From Enterococcus sp. 4G2_DIV0659 (GTDB lineage Bacteria; Bacillota; Bacilli; Lactobacillales; Enterococcaceae), in NCBI RefSeq assembly GCF_002140715.2, contig NZ_NGLE02000001.1:1771001-1835000 (forward strand): a stretch of DNA of 64,000 nucleotides, given 5' to 3'. Under the pieces are notes generated by a model, which saw nothing but the letters and a program-made list of their open reading frames with translations, ran no database searches and was not told the DNA's origin. Each line of letters begins with the position of its first letter. Position 1 is the first letter of the stretch. Made by a program: the position numbers and the translations under genes. This document shows positions 9,582 to 18,934 of this stretch, piece after piece.

Positions 9582-10768
9582 TAATAACTGACCCCCTCAG
9601 TATTTTTGATGGTCCGCACGCGGATAATATTTTCAGCTGCTTGAATTTTCTCGGCTGCTGCATTGATTTTTGCTTCATCGGTTTCAGCAATATCGACAAT
9701 CGTATAGGCATAATCTTCACGGCTGCGGTTGATCATTGTATCGATATTGATCTCTAAATTAGCGATGCCAGTCGAAATTTGTCCTAACATATTGGGCACA
9801 TTTCTATGAATAATCGTGAAACGGAAGGGCGAATTAAAGGCCATTTCAACTGTTGGGAAATTAACCGAGCGTTTGATATTTCCTGTTTCTAAGAATTTTT
9901 TCAGGGTGCGTGCGGCCATTTTTGCACAATTGATTTCGGCTTCTTCTGTTGAGGCGCCTAAGTGAGGAAGAACTAAGATTTTTTCATTGTGTAAAAGACG
10001 TTCATCAGCAAAATCAGTCACAAAATTACTGATCTCTCCTTCAGCAATCGCTTCAATTACAGCTTCGGTTTCGACCAATTCACCACGGGCAAAATTAAGT
10101 AAAACAGCGTTCTTTTTCATTTGTTTTAGTTGATCTTTACCAATCAAGTGATGAGTATTTTCAGATAGAGGAACATGAATAGTCACAAAATCACAGGTTT
10201 TTAGCACTTCTTCCATACTTTGCGCTCGCTTTACACGTCGTGAAATACTCCAAGCTGTATCAACAGAGACAAATGGATCAAATCCTGTGACTTCCATTCC
10301 TAAGCGATAGGCATCATTAGCAACCATTGCACCGATTGCACCAAGACCAATCACTCCAAGTTTTTTTCCTTCTAATTCAGTGCCGGCAAATTGTTTTTTC
10401 TGCGCTTCCGCTTGTTCTTCTGTATCAGCGCCAGTTAATGTTTGAACCCAATTTGCGCCTGTTAAAATGGGACGAACAGATAATAGTAAACATGCAATCA
10501 CTAGTTCTTTGACAGCATTTGCATTGGCACCTGGAGTGTTAAAGACAACGATGCCGTCTTCAGTACATTGTTTCACTGGAACGTTATTCGTTCCAGCTCC
10601 AGCACGAGCAATCCCTAAGACAGAAGCTGGAAAGTCATGGTCATGGAGTTTTTCACTGCGCAAGATGATGCCGGCAGGCGTTTTTGTTTGGTTGATTGTA
10701 AAATTTTCTTCGTTAAAACGGGCTAAACCAGCAGGAGCGATGGCGTTGAATGTTTGAATATCATACAT
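9581..10768 (-). CDS. serA: D-3-phosphoglycerate dehydrogenase
   Basis: This 395-residue SerA oxidises 3-phosphoglycerate to phosphohydroxypyruvate with NAD, opening the serine pathway. The NAD-binding GLGAIGAMVANDAYRLGM lies near residue 140. Substrate and catalytic elements include NVPV, the Arg in NFARGELV, the Glu in TDFADE and the His in LPHLGASTEEAE. A C-terminal ACT domain (about residues 320-395, FTIIHRNVPNMLGQIS) is present, which usually senses serine. It abuts serC directly (stop at 10769, start at 10768) and overlaps the DUF1015 gene. It is the short SerA type without the extra intervening domain. Confidence 0.95.
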   Translation of the reverse strand: MYDIQTFNAIAPAGLARFNEENFTINQTKTPAGIILRSEKLHDHDFPASVLGIARAGAGTNNVPVKQCTEDGIVVFNTPGANANAVKELVIACLLLSVRPILTGANWVQTLTGADTEEQAEAQKKQFAGTELEGKKLGVIGLGAIGAMVANDAYRLGMEVTGFDPFVSVDTAWSISRRVKRAQSMEEVLKTCDFVTIHVPLSENTHHLIGKDQLKQMKKNAVLLNFARGELVETEAVIEAIAEGEISNFVTDFADERLLHNEKILVLPHLGASTEEAEINCAKMAARTLKKFLETGNIKRSVNFPTVEMAFNSPFRFTIIHRNVPNMLGQISTGIANLEINIDTMINRSREDYAYTIVDIAETDEAKINAAAEKIQAAENIIRVRTIKNTEGVSY

Positions 10769-11860
10769 CTATTTTGTTCCTCCATTTTCCACTTCAAATT
10801 TTTTCATTAAATCCACTAAGGCGTCAACGCCGGCTTTTGGAAAGGCATTGTATAGGCTTGCACGCATGCCGCCAACAGAACGGTGTCCTTTTAAGTTTTC
10901 AAACCCTGCTGCTAAGGCTTCTTGATTAAATTTCTTATCCAGCTCATCATTTCCAGTAACAAAAGGAATATTATTGATTGAACGGTCTTTAGGATTTACG
11001 GGTGAAGAAAAGAGTGCAGATGCATCAATTTCATCGTATAAAATCGCTGCTTTTTCTTTATTTTGTTTTTCCATTTGAGTAACGCCGCCTTGTTCTTTAA
11101 TCCATTCAAACACAAGTTTTGCCATATAGATACTGTAGGTTGGCGGTGTATTGTACATGGATCCATTTTTTGCGTGGATCTCATAATCCAACATCGCGCT
11201 CAAAACATCTGCCTGACCAATCAAATCATCGCGAACGATCACGACTGTCAGTCCAGCAGGGCCAATATTTTTTTGCGCACCTGCATAAATCAAGCCAAAA
11301 TCAGCTACATTATAGTCGATTGATAAAATATTAGAAGACATGTCAGCAACGATTGGTACATCGCCTGTGTCTGGCAAGTCATAAATCGTGGTACCCTCAA
11401 TCGTATTATTAGTTGTAATGTGGACATAAGCTGCATCTTGCGGGATATCTTCTTTGCGGATTTCGGGAATGTAAGTGAAATTATTGTCTTCACTTGAGGC
11501 AATCACTTGAACATCCACATTAGCGATTTTTTTCGCTTCACTGATGGCTTTTTTCGCCCATGAGCCAGTGTTGACGTACAAGGCTTTTTTATTTTGAGCT
11601 AGATTCAATGGAACCATGGTAAATTGCATACTAGCGCCACCTTGTAAAAAGAGCACTTTATAATTATCAGGAATATTCATCAATTCTCTGAGTAGGGTTT
11701 CTGCATTTTCAATAATTGTTTCAAAAAGGGAGGAACGATGACTCAACTCCATCACGGACATACCGCTGTTCTCGTAATTCACCAATTCGGATTGTGCTTT
11801 TTCCAATACACTTTTAGGTAAAACGGCGGGACCAGCTGAAAAATTGTAAACAGTTTTCAT
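10769..11860 (-). CDS. serC: Phosphoserine aminotransferase
   Basis: The 363-residue PLP enzyme transfers an amino group from glutamate to phosphohydroxypyruvate. It begins with the family hallmark [11 protein letters not shown]; the Schiff-base lysine is in [14 protein letters not shown] near residue 195. [14 protein letters not shown] near the end is also typical. The start at 11860 follows AAAGGAGAG; the frame continues 12 codons upstream without a ribosome site. It is the first gene of serC-serA-DUF1015. A dedicated phosphoserine phosphatase is not in the window. Confidence 0.95.
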   Translation of the reverse strand: MKTVYNFSAGPAVLPKSVLEKAQSELVNYENSGMSVMELSHRSSLFETIIENAETLLRELMNIPDNYKVLFLQGGASMQFTMVPLNLAQNKKALYVNTGSWAKKAISEAKKIANVDVQVIASSEDNNFTYIPEIRKEDIPQDAAYVHITTNNTIEGTTIYDLPDTGDVPIVADMSSNILSIDYNVADFGLIYAGAQKNIGPAGLTVVIVRDDLIGQADVLSAMLDYEIHAKNGSMYNTPPTYSIYMAKLVFEWIKEQGGVTQMEKQNKEKAAILYDEIDASALFSSPVNPKDRSINNIPFVTGNDELDKKFNQEALAAGFENLKGHRSVGGMRASLYNAFPKAGVDALVDLMKKFEVENGGTK

Positions 11861-12019
11861 ACATCTATCTCTCCTTTGATATGCTTTTTCATTCACTAGT
11901 GTACAGTAAATGTGAAAATCATTATAACAGAAAGCTTAGATTAAAAAAAGATTAAAAGTAAGTTTCGCAATTATTTTCACAGTATTTTTCAAGCTTCATT
12001 GAAAAATAAGAAAAAAAAA

Positions 12020-12403
12020 CTAAAGAAGTGGGGTACCGATTTTTTTATCTTGACGCCACTGAGGCGCTTCTCCGTTTTCACTCCAATATTCTTCCAAGTT
12101 CGCTATCTTTTCTTCAATAAACGTGAAGTAGGAAATTGTATAAAATGATACGGAATAATCATTTAAATGGACAGTGGTCACAGATATAAAGTGATTGTTA
12201 TCAATCTTATCAACTTTTTTGACAGAAGCCACCCAACTTCCTGGATAGTCACAATTTGCGATGAGATATTCAGCTTTAGTAAATCGTTCATTTGTATTGG
12301 GCCAAATTATTTCAGCATCTTCGTTGAAAAAGTCTGCAAGCTTTTCTTTATTTTGAGCCGCCACCTCATGCCAAAATAAGGAAATATATTTTGAGTAATC
12401 CAT
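12020..12403 (-). CDS. SnoaL/NTF2-like domain protein
   Basis: This 127-residue protein has the NTF2-like cone-fold pattern: an N-terminal helix pair (FWHEVAAQNKEKLADFFNEDAEIIWPNT), then alternating strands ending in LEEYWSENGEAPQWRQ. Such SnoaL-like proteins are small ligand-binding proteins or isomerases, and the actual substrate cannot be told. It has a weak ribosome site. It lies downstream of the RpiR gene on the same strand but is separated by about 150 bases containing two direct repeats and a cre-like site, so it probably has its own promoter. Confidence 0.65.
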   Translation of the reverse strand: MDYSKYISLFWHEVAAQNKEKLADFFNEDAEIIWPNTNERFTKAEYLIANCDYPGSWVASVKKVDKIDNNHFISVTTVHLNDYSVSFYTISYFTFIEEKIANLEEYWSENGEAPQWRQDKKIGTPLL

Positions 12404-12444
12404 AACTAACCTTCTTTTCTATTTTTTAATAAAATGATTTTATC

Positions 12445-12477
12445 AAACATGTTCATAAATCGGTAAACATGTTCATA
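12445..12477 (-). promoter_or_regulatory. Two direct repeats, possible operator
   Basis: AAACATGTTCATA occurs twice, at 12445-12457 and 12465-12477, with a 20-base period (about two helical turns). Each copy contains the palindrome AACATGTT. It lies upstream of the NTF2-like gene, as expected for an operator. The regulator is unknown. Confidence 0.5.
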
Positions 12478-12483
12478 TATGGC

Positions 12484-12495
12484 TGAAAGCGCTTC
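12484..12495. promoter_or_regulatory. cre-like site (CcpA)
   Basis: TGAAAGCGCTTC matches the central part of the catabolite-responsive element consensus but lacks the final CA. It lies between the RpiR gene and the NTF2-like gene. Confidence 0.35.
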
Positions 12496-12554
12496 TTATC
12501 GCCGCTGTTTTCCACTATAATACGTCATGAAGAAACATCGGCCGAATCGTTCTT

Positions 12555-13250
12555 CTACTGTAGATTTTGAAGTGTATAACTCATTAATAATTCAAATTGG
12601 ATCAAAACAGTACCAAAAAATAATTGAGGATAAAAATCTTGATGGGAGCTTGGAGAGTAAGTATTTGTACTAATAGAAAGCGTAGAAAGTTTGCTAATCG
12701 CAGAATGATTACTACCGACAAAGCAAATACTTTCCAACTCATTGATTTGAGCGATTTCTGCTAGTTCAAACATCCTACCAGTATTACCCGAATTACTGAT
12801 GAAAATCAGTAATACGTCATCCTTGTGACTTTCTCTTAAAAATTCCAGATGACTATTAGAAGTAGCTCTAAATCCGTAAAGATTCAGGTATTCAGAAAAG
12901 TAATTCGCTAAATTTTGCGAAAATCCAGATCCTAATATCATGATGTTTTTATCTTGATATTTTTTCAAAAGTGTCAAAAAATTATCGCCGTTAGCTTTAA
13001 TTACATCATGTTTTTCTAAACGTTCTTGGTTGAGATTGAATTCGCTAATGTAAAAAACAAGTTCACTATAGCCTGTGAAATTCATTTTTTTTGCCATATT
13101 GATGATTGTAGCCGTTGAAACATAGCTTTGCTTGGCGATTTCGCGAATACCTAAACTTTTTAATTCCTGGCGATGATCATTCATATACCGCAAAATTTGA
13201 ATTTCCGTTTTATTCAATTGGTATTTTTCAGCAAGACTATCGATATTCAT
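12555..13250 (-). CDS. RpiR-family transcriptional regulator (HTH + SIS)
   Basis: The 231-residue regulator has an N-terminal helix-turn-helix (about residues 1-75, with IREIAKQSYVSTATIINMAKK) and a C-terminal SIS sugar-phosphate-binding domain (about 95-215, with MILGSGFSQNLA and LLIFISNSGNTGRMFELAE). RpiR proteins sense phosphosugars and control sugar-uptake genes. The start at 13250 is chosen for AGGGTGAT; the open frame upstream lacks a ribosome site. It is divergent from the RarA-C-like and PTS genes with only 42 bases between start codons, so it is likely their local regulator. Confidence 0.85.
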   Translation of the reverse strand: MNIDSLAEKYQLNKTEIQILRYMNDHRQELKSLGIREIAKQSYVSTATIINMAKKMNFTGYSELVFYISEFNLNQERLEKHDVIKANGDNFLTLLKKYQDKNIMILGSGFSQNLANYFSEYLNLYGFRATSNSHLEFLRESHKDDVLLIFISNSGNTGRMFELAEIAQINELESICFVGSNHSAISKLSTLSISTNTYSPSSHQDFYPQLFFGTVLIQFELLMSYTLQNLQ

Positions 13251-13292
13251 ATGAATCACCCTTAAAATTATTTTAGTTAGGAGTATTATAAC

Positions 13293-13910
13293 ATGACAAA
13301 ACAAGAATATATTAATGATCCCTGGGCAAGAGTTAAAACTAGAAATAACTTGAATGGTGATGAGGTTGTCTCCGCATTGCAAAAATCAATTCGCCGTGGA
13401 AATGAGCGTGCAGCTTGCGATTTTGCTTACGAAATGTATATCACGTCTCCGCAATTTGAGGAAAAATTATGGCGTAGATTGCTGGCAATTTCAGTAGAAG
13501 ACATTGGCATGGGGAATGACCAAGCTGCTATCATGGTCAACAACTTAAATCAAATGCGCAAAGAATTCCAATACAATGAGTCAGATCGAGCAATGTTCTT
13601 TTTCCATGCGATTCGTTATTTATGTCAATCTGAAAAAGATCGTTCCTCTGATCTATTAAAAAACATTGTGATTAAAAGCTTTGCGATGGGGCATGTGCCA
13701 GAAATCCCTGATATTGCTTTAGATAAACATACTACTCGAGGCAAGGAAATGGGGCGCGACTCAAAACATTTCTTGAATGAAGCCAGTGTGGTGATTCCCC
13801 AAGCAAACGTGACAAATAACTATAAAGAAGAATATGAAAAAATCATTGAACAGTACGATCCAAACGATGTTGTTGAATCAACGTTTGAATTTAATTCTTG
13901 GCAAGTATAA
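13293..13910 (+). CDS. Free-standing RarA/MgsA C-terminal-like domain protein
   Basis: This 205-residue protein aligns by eye with the C-terminal half of RarA/MgsA AAA+ ATPases: VVSALQKSIRRGNERAACDFAYEMY, then LWRRLLAISVEDIGMGN, and later a YLCQSEKDRSSD segment. There is no Walker A or B motif, so the ATPase module is missing. In full-length proteins this region forms the tetramer that acts at stalled replication forks. Here it stands alone, 13 bases upstream of a PTS permease and divergent from an RpiR regulator, a context suggesting a sugar-linked role instead. AGGAG lies 9 bases before the ATG. Confidence 0.65.
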   Translation: MTKQEYINDPWARVKTRNNLNGDEVVSALQKSIRRGNERAACDFAYEMYITSPQFEEKLWRRLLAISVEDIGMGNDQAAIMVNNLNQMRKEFQYNESDRAMFFFHAIRYLCQSEKDRSSDLLKNIVIKSFAMGHVPEIPDIALDKHTTRGKEMGRDSKHFLNEASVVIPQANVTNNYKEEYEKIIEQYDPNDVVESTFEFNSWQV

Positions 13911-13923
13911 GGAGGCACTTTTG

Positions 13924-15240
13924 ATGACTAAATCGGTGAGTGAAGAAGGATCTATTGTTAATCGATTGAATGCTGCTTTAAGCCCATTTGCCAATAAAAT
14001 TGGTAATCAGCGGCACCTGAAAGCTGTTTCTACAGGAATGATGTTTGGTTTGCCGTTTATTGTGATTGGCTCATTTTTCTTAATTTTTGCTAATCCTCCA
14101 ATCAACGTTGAGCAATATGATCCAAGTCGCGCAGGAATGTTTATGAAGTTTTTAGCAGCGTGGAAAGAGTTTGCTGTTGCCAATTATGATGCTATTACAG
14201 CACCTTATAATTTGACGATGGGAATCATTGGTTTAATCAGTGTTTTTGGGATTGCGTATTCATTGTCAAATGAGTATAAATTAAATGCGGCTATGAATGG
14301 CATGGTTAGTATGGTAACGTACTTATTGGTTTGTACCCCTGTTACAGAAGGGAAAATTACGTTAACCTATTTAGGGACAAATGGTCTATTTGTGGCAATT
14401 ATTTTAGGATTGTTGGTTGTTGAAGTCAGTCGCTTTTTTGAAGTGAAAAATATTAAGATTTCATTGCCAGAAACAGTACCGCCAATGGTTGTAACATTTA
14501 TTAACACGTTAATTCCTTTACTGACAAATATTGTTCTTTTCTATGGATTGAATTTACTTTTTTTAGGGCTGATGAATCAATCGTTTCCTGATACAATTAT
14601 GTCTGTGCTGACACCTGCTGTGAATATTGCGGGGAGTTTGGGCGGTTTATTATTGATCGTCACATTAGGGAATGTTCTTTGGTTGTTTGGGATTAATGGG
14701 TCTTCGATCATTTTTCCGATTGTTTTTACGTTAGGCGTAGCACAGACTGGATTAAATGCAGAACAAGTAGCAAATGGAGAAGCAATGACTCATTTGATGA
14801 ACTTGCAGATGTTTCGGATTTCAGTTTTAGGTGGTGCTGGAAATACATTAGGATTAGTGATTTTAATGGTGTTTAGCAAAGTACCGCAATATCGAACAAT
14901 TGGGAAATTGTCGTTTATTCCAGGTATTTGTTCGATTAACGAACCTGTAATATTTGGTTTGCCGATTGTCTTTAATCCGATTTTGGGTATTCCCTTTTTG
15001 ATTATGCCGGTTATTTCTCTACTTTTAACCTATTTTGCACAAAAAATTGGATTGATTTCTTTAGGATTTATCATTGATCCGTCCTTTACGCCATTTTTTG
15101 CTCAAGCTTATTTGGCTACAATGGATTGGAGGAATATTGCTTTTTATATTCTTTTAGTGGTTTTAAGCATTGTTGTCTATTATCCGTTCTTTAAAGTATT
15201 TGAAAAAAATCAAACGAAATTGGTGGATGAAGTACTTTAG
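13924..15240 (+). CDS. PTS lactose/cellobiose-family EIIC permease
   Basis: The 438-residue membrane protein is an EIIC component of the Lac/cellobiose PTS family, with about ten hydrophobic segments. It carries ATGMMFGLPFIVIGSFFLI-type N-terminal and GNVLWLFGINGSS and SINEPVIFGLPIVFNP motifs; the NEP(V/I) motif is part of the sugar-translocation site. The start is ATG 13924 with AAGGAGG 8 bases upstream; a longer open frame overlaps the previous gene but has no ribosome site. No EIIA or EIIB lies nearby, so it must borrow them. It is probably co-transcribed with the RarA-C-like gene and controlled by the divergent RpiR regulator. Confidence 0.9.
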   Translation: MTKSVSEEGSIVNRLNAALSPFANKIGNQRHLKAVSTGMMFGLPFIVIGSFFLIFANPPINVEQYDPSRAGMFMKFLAAWKEFAVANYDAITAPYNLTMGIIGLISVFGIAYSLSNEYKLNAAMNGMVSMVTYLLVCTPVTEGKITLTYLGTNGLFVAIILGLLVVEVSRFFEVKNIKISLPETVPPMVVTFINTLIPLLTNIVLFYGLNLLFLGLMNQSFPDTIMSVLTPAVNIAGSLGGLLLIVTLGNVLWLFGINGSSIIFPIVFTLGVAQTGLNAEQVANGEAMTHLMNLQMFRISVLGGAGNTLGLVILMVFSKVPQYRTIGKLSFIPGICSINEPVIFGLPIVFNPILGIPFLIMPVISLLLTYFAQKIGLISLGFIIDPSFTPFFAQAYLATMDWRNIAFYILLVVLSIVVYYPFFKVFEKNQTKLVDEVL

Positions 15241-15281
15241 AGGGAACAAAAGGTTATTTTTTAACTAAATATCATAAAAAG

Positions 15282-15320
15282 AAACGTCTATTGCGTAGTT
15301 TATGTTATAGGCGTTTTTTT
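15282..15320 (+). terminator. Rho-independent terminator after the PTS gene
   Basis: AAACGTCTAT and ATAGGCGTTT form a 10-bp stem (one G-T pair) followed by a T-run. Confidence 0.75.
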
Positions 15321-15398
15321 TATTGGTGATTAATTTCACTTTTTCCTCTAACGTGGTAGACTACCAACATAACAAGCTATTTTAAAGGAGAGTAACCA

Positions 15399-16754
15399 AT
15401 GTCTAAGTTAAAAGAATTTGCGCGGAATTTTCTGCAAGTTACGCCATTTATTTTATCAAATACAGTTATTTTTATTCCTTATTTTTTATTTTTAAATTTA
15501 AGTGATGGGACAACGGTGGAGAAAGTTTTACCCTTTGTGCTTTTTTATACGTTTCGGATGACGGGAATTTTTTTGTTAAAGAGTTTTAAGTTAGCCTTGT
15601 CGAGCTTTAATGTGTTGATTATTTCTATTTTATTAGGCGGAATGGGCTGTTTATTTGGGATAATGGGTCAATTTTATTTTCCAGCCTATCTTTTTTCGGC
15701 TGTTTTACTAGGACTTAGTGCATCGTGGCTTCCTGCGGCAAATACAACAGTCAATTATCATGAAAAACGCCAAGGATATTCTGCTATCACTGGAAAATAT
15801 CTATTTATTTTGTTGATTTTAGGTGGCGTCATTGCTTCTTTGATGATGACTAAAGAGTGGCGGCTACCTTTTGTTTTAGGCGAATATGTGTTGTTGTATG
15901 CGGCAGCGTATCATACGGTGACTCATTATCCTGACTATGAGATTGATTTTAATGAAGTTGATCGCAAAGTTATTTCGGTGAAAGAGTTCTTTTTGTTTTT
16001 AGCATTTTTTATTTTGCTATTGTTTATCCGTTCTGCACGTTTATTGTTTGACTCTCAATTGTTGGATATTGGGATTATTGGGTTTTCCGCATTATTTGTG
16101 ATAGTTGCTTGGTTTTTAAATCGTCAAATGAAAAGCTGGAAACTTTCTTTGTGGTTGAATCTGCTCACATTTGCTAATGGAATGTGTATGAATTTTTTAC
16201 TGCTTTTTGGCACATTTTATGTTGCGCTACGTTTAGGAACAGAGCGCCTGACTATTAATCTGTATGTACCTTATCTATTAGGAATGATTTGTTCGGCTTT
16301 GTTTATGAAATTATTGTATCGTTTTTTTCCGAAAGTGGATGATCGAATCCTTCATATCGGCGGGTTTATTGTATCATTGATTTTCCTATTATTCCGCCCT
16401 CTTTTTCCAGTAGGAATCTTTCTTTTAAGTTGTTGTATCAGTGCAACGGGGAATTTTTTAAACAGAACGTACTATTTAGAGTCTTCTTTACCGCAAGATC
16501 AGCGGATTATTACCAAATATAGTACGCAAACAAAAGGCAGTGTTACTCACCAGTTCTTATTGATGAGTATCCTATGGTTATTAGCCAAACAGGCACAATT
16601 ACCTGTTAAAACTGTATTGCAGATCACCGCTCATAAAACAGCCAATTTAGGTGCGATTCAGTTAGTGGAAGAGGTTCATTTAATCAGTGTGTTAGGGTTG
16701 ATTACTTTCTTTTTCGTTATTTTTTATAAAGTAGTAAAAGAACAACAAAAATAA
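15399..16754 (+). CDS. Polytopic membrane protein, MFS-transporter-like
   Basis: This 451-residue protein has about twelve hydrophobic segments and short loops, with a central cytoplasmic stretch (YPDYEIDFNEVDRKVISVKE) splitting it 6+6, the layout of a major-facilitator transporter. No substrate motif is recognised. The last third contains a soluble-looking loop (LESSLPQDQRIITKYSTQT). The promoter should lie in 15321-15398. A GGAGAG ribosome site precedes the ATG. It is placed before dut but has a 136-base gap, so it is likely monocistronic. The function is unknown. Confidence 0.6.
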   Translation: MSKLKEFARNFLQVTPFILSNTVIFIPYFLFLNLSDGTTVEKVLPFVLFYTFRMTGIFLLKSFKLALSSFNVLIISILLGGMGCLFGIMGQFYFPAYLFSAVLLGLSASWLPAANTTVNYHEKRQGYSAITGKYLFILLILGGVIASLMMTKEWRLPFVLGEYVLLYAAAYHTVTHYPDYEIDFNEVDRKVISVKEFFLFLAFFILLLFIRSARLLFDSQLLDIGIIGFSALFVIVAWFLNRQMKSWKLSLWLNLLTFANGMCMNFLLLFGTFYVALRLGTERLTINLYVPYLLGMICSALFMKLLYRFFPKVDDRILHIGGFIVSLIFLLFRPLFPVGIFLLSCCISATGNFLNRTYYLESSLPQDQRIITKYSTQTKGSVTHQFLLMSILWLLAKQAQLPVKTVLQITAHKTANLGAIQLVEEVHLISVLGLITFFFVIFYKVVKEQQK

Positions 16755-16890
16755 TTGAGACACAAACCAAATAAAATGATGTGAAAACACTAAAAAAGCA
16801 CAATAGAATCTTAAAGATATTATAAAACTAAACTAGGAATGAACAGAGTATGTTAAAATAGAAATAGTTTACAAGTAGAGGAGATTTTTG

Positions 16891-17370
16891 ATGAAACAAC
16901 GAGGATTTGAAGTCATTTCTGATTATTTAGACCAAGGAATTACCATTCCACAACGTGCGACAAAAGGAGCTGCGGGGTATGATTTTGAAGCTGCTGAAAC
17001 GGTCGTAGTGCCGAGTATTTGGCAGTTACAAGCCAATGGAGTTCAACCAAAACCAGTGTTAGTCAAAACAGGGATCAAAGCGTATATGGCTGATGGTGAG
17101 TATTTAGAATTAGTGAGCCGTTCATCGAATCCGTTGAAACGTTTTTTAATGTTAGCCAATGGTGTCGGTGTGATTGATAGTGATTATTATAATAACGAAG
17201 GCAATGAAGGACATATCATGTTCCAGTTTTTGAATTTTGGTTACGAAGACATGGTGATTGAAAAAGGTGAACGCATCGGACAAGGTATTTTTAAACCTTT
17301 TCTTTTAGCTGATGTTGATAGTGTGGAAAGTGAAAGAACAGGCGGATTTGGCTCTTCTGGTAAAAAATAG
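16891..17370 (+). CDS. dut: dUTP diphosphatase
   Basis: The 159-residue trimeric dUTPase hydrolyses dUTP to dUMP, keeping uracil out of DNA and feeding dTMP synthesis. All five family motifs are visible: KGAAGYDFEA, LVSRSSNP, GVIDSDYYN, GERIGQGIF and RTGGFGSSG at the C-terminal tail. Start ATG 16891 is set by AGAGGAG; a TTG one codon upstream is less likely. A likely -10 element (TTAAAAT) lies at about 16853-16859. A terminator follows, so it is a single-gene unit. Confidence 0.93.
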   Translation: MKQRGFEVISDYLDQGITIPQRATKGAAGYDFEAAETVVVPSIWQLQANGVQPKPVLVKTGIKAYMADGEYLELVSRSSNPLKRFLMLANGVGVIDSDYYNNEGNEGHIMFQFLNFGYEDMVIEKGERIGQGIFKPFLLADVDSVESERTGGFGSSGKK

Positions 17371-17384
17371 GTAGAATCGACGAT

Positions 17385-17411
17385 AAAACAGCTTTTTGAA
17401 AGGCTGTTTTT
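17385..17411 (+). terminator. Rho-independent terminator after dut
   Basis: AAAACAGC pairs with GCTGTTTT and is followed by TAG. It is a short but GC-topped stem. Confidence 0.65.
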
Positions 17412-17473
17412 AGTCTAAGATACTTAAAATATGATAAAATAAAAGTAATACATTGAAACGAGGGGATGGACCC

Positions 17474-18844
17474 ATGGCTAAAAAAGCCAAAGTTCAATTT
17501 GAATGTCAAACTTGCGGGTATATTTCCCCAAAATATTTAGGTCGCTGCCCAAATTGTGGTCAATGGAACACGATGACAGAAGAAGTCATCCAAGATACCT
17601 CTGATCGTCGTGTTAGAGTCAGCTTGACTGGTAAAAAGACACAGCCGCAGCGTTTAGCTGAAGTCATTCCTAAAAAAGAACCTAGAGTACAAACGAAGCT
17701 AGTAGAATTGAATCGTGTTTTAGGTGGGGGTGTGGTACCAGGTTCGTTAGTATTGATTGGTGGCGACCCTGGAATTGGTAAATCAACCTTACTTTTACAA
17801 GTTTCTCAGCAACTTGCTGAGATTGGTGGAAAGGTTCTTTATGTTTCAGGAGAAGAAAGCGCAGAACAAATCAAAATGCGTGCAGAGCGACTAAGTTCTA
17901 TTGATACGGAATTTTATTTATATGCTGAAACGGATATGAATGAGATTTCCAGAGCGATCGAAAAATTAGAGCCTGATTATGTGATTATTGATTCCATCCA
18001 AACGATGACACAACCTGATGTTACTAGTGTTGCCGGTAGCGTTAGTCAAGTTCGTGAGACAACCGCAGAGCTATTAAAGATTGCTAAAACAAATGGCATT
18101 GCGATTTTTATCGTTGGTCATGTGACAAAAGAAGGATCTATCGCAGGACCTAGGATGTTAGAGCATATGGTGGACACGGTGTTGTATTTTGAAGGAGATA
18201 AACATCATACATTCAGAATATTAAGAGCAGTAAAAAACCGTTTTGGCTCGACGAATGAGATTGGGATTTTTGAAATGCGTGAACATGGATTGGAAGAAGT
18301 AGCAAATCCGTCTCAAGTATTTTTGGAAGAGCGTTTGGCAGATGCTACGGGTTCTGCAATTGTGGTTGCAATGGAAGGAACACGTCCGATTTTAGTTGAG
18401 GTGCAAGCATTGGTCACACCGACAATGTTTGGTAATGCAAAACGAACAACAACAGGGTTGGATTTTAATCGGGTATCCCTGATTATGGCCGTGTTAGAAA
18501 AACGTGCGGGTTTATTATTACAAAATCAAGATGCGTATTTGAAAGCAGCTGGTGGAGTGAAGATTAATGAACCAGCTATTGATTTAGCAGTAGCCGTAAG
18601 CATTGCTTCTAGTTATAAAGAAAAGGGCACAAAGCCGACAGAATGTTTTATTGGCGAAATTGGTTTGACTGGTGAAATCCGTCGTGTGAACAGTATCGAA
18701 CAACGGGTGAGAGAAGCGCAAAAATTAGGTTTTACTAAGATTTATTTGCCTAAGAATAATTTAGGCGGTTGGACACCACCAGAAGGAATCGAGATTGTGG
18801 GCGTTGCAACGATTGGAGAAACATTAAGAAAAGTATTCAAATAA
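17474..18844 (+). CDS. radA: DNA repair protein RadA
   Basis: The 456-residue RadA (Sms) is a RecA-related, DnaB-like branch-migration motor used in recombination repair and transformation. An N-terminal four-cysteine zinc finger (CQTCGY...CPNCGQW, residues 11-29) is followed by Walker [13 protein letters not shown], the RadA signature [11 protein letters not shown] and a C-terminal Lon-protease-like domain. Start ATG 17474 has AGGGG upstream. It sits immediately upstream of the PIN/TRAM protein, as in Bacillus and Listeria. Confidence 0.96.
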   Translation: MAKKAKVQFECQTCGYISPKYLGRCPNCGQWNTMTEEVIQDTSDRRVRVSLTGKKTQPQRLAEVIPKKEPRVQTKLVELNRVLGGGVVPGSLVLIGGDPGIGKSTLLLQVSQQLAEIGGKVLYVSGEESAEQIKMRAERLSSIDTEFYLYAETDMNEISRAIEKLEPDYVIIDSIQTMTQPDVTSVAGSVSQVRETTAELLKIAKTNGIAIFIVGHVTKEGSIAGPRMLEHMVDTVLYFEGDKHHTFRILRAVKNRFGSTNEIGIFEMREHGLEEVANPSQVFLEERLADATGSAIVVAMEGTRPILVEVQALVTPTMFGNAKRTTTGLDFNRVSLIMAVLEKRAGLLLQNQDAYLKAAGGVKINEPAIDLAVAVSIASSYKEKGTKPTECFIGEIGLTGEIRRVNSIEQRVREAQKLGFTKIYLPKNNLGGWTPPEGIEIVGVATIGETLRKVFK

Positions 18845-18934
18845 GCTGAAAGTAAGAGATCGGCATATATGCATGTGATCGGTCTCGACTTTCATGTTTT
18901 AATAGTAAGTAAGATTATATTGGAGGTTGAATCT

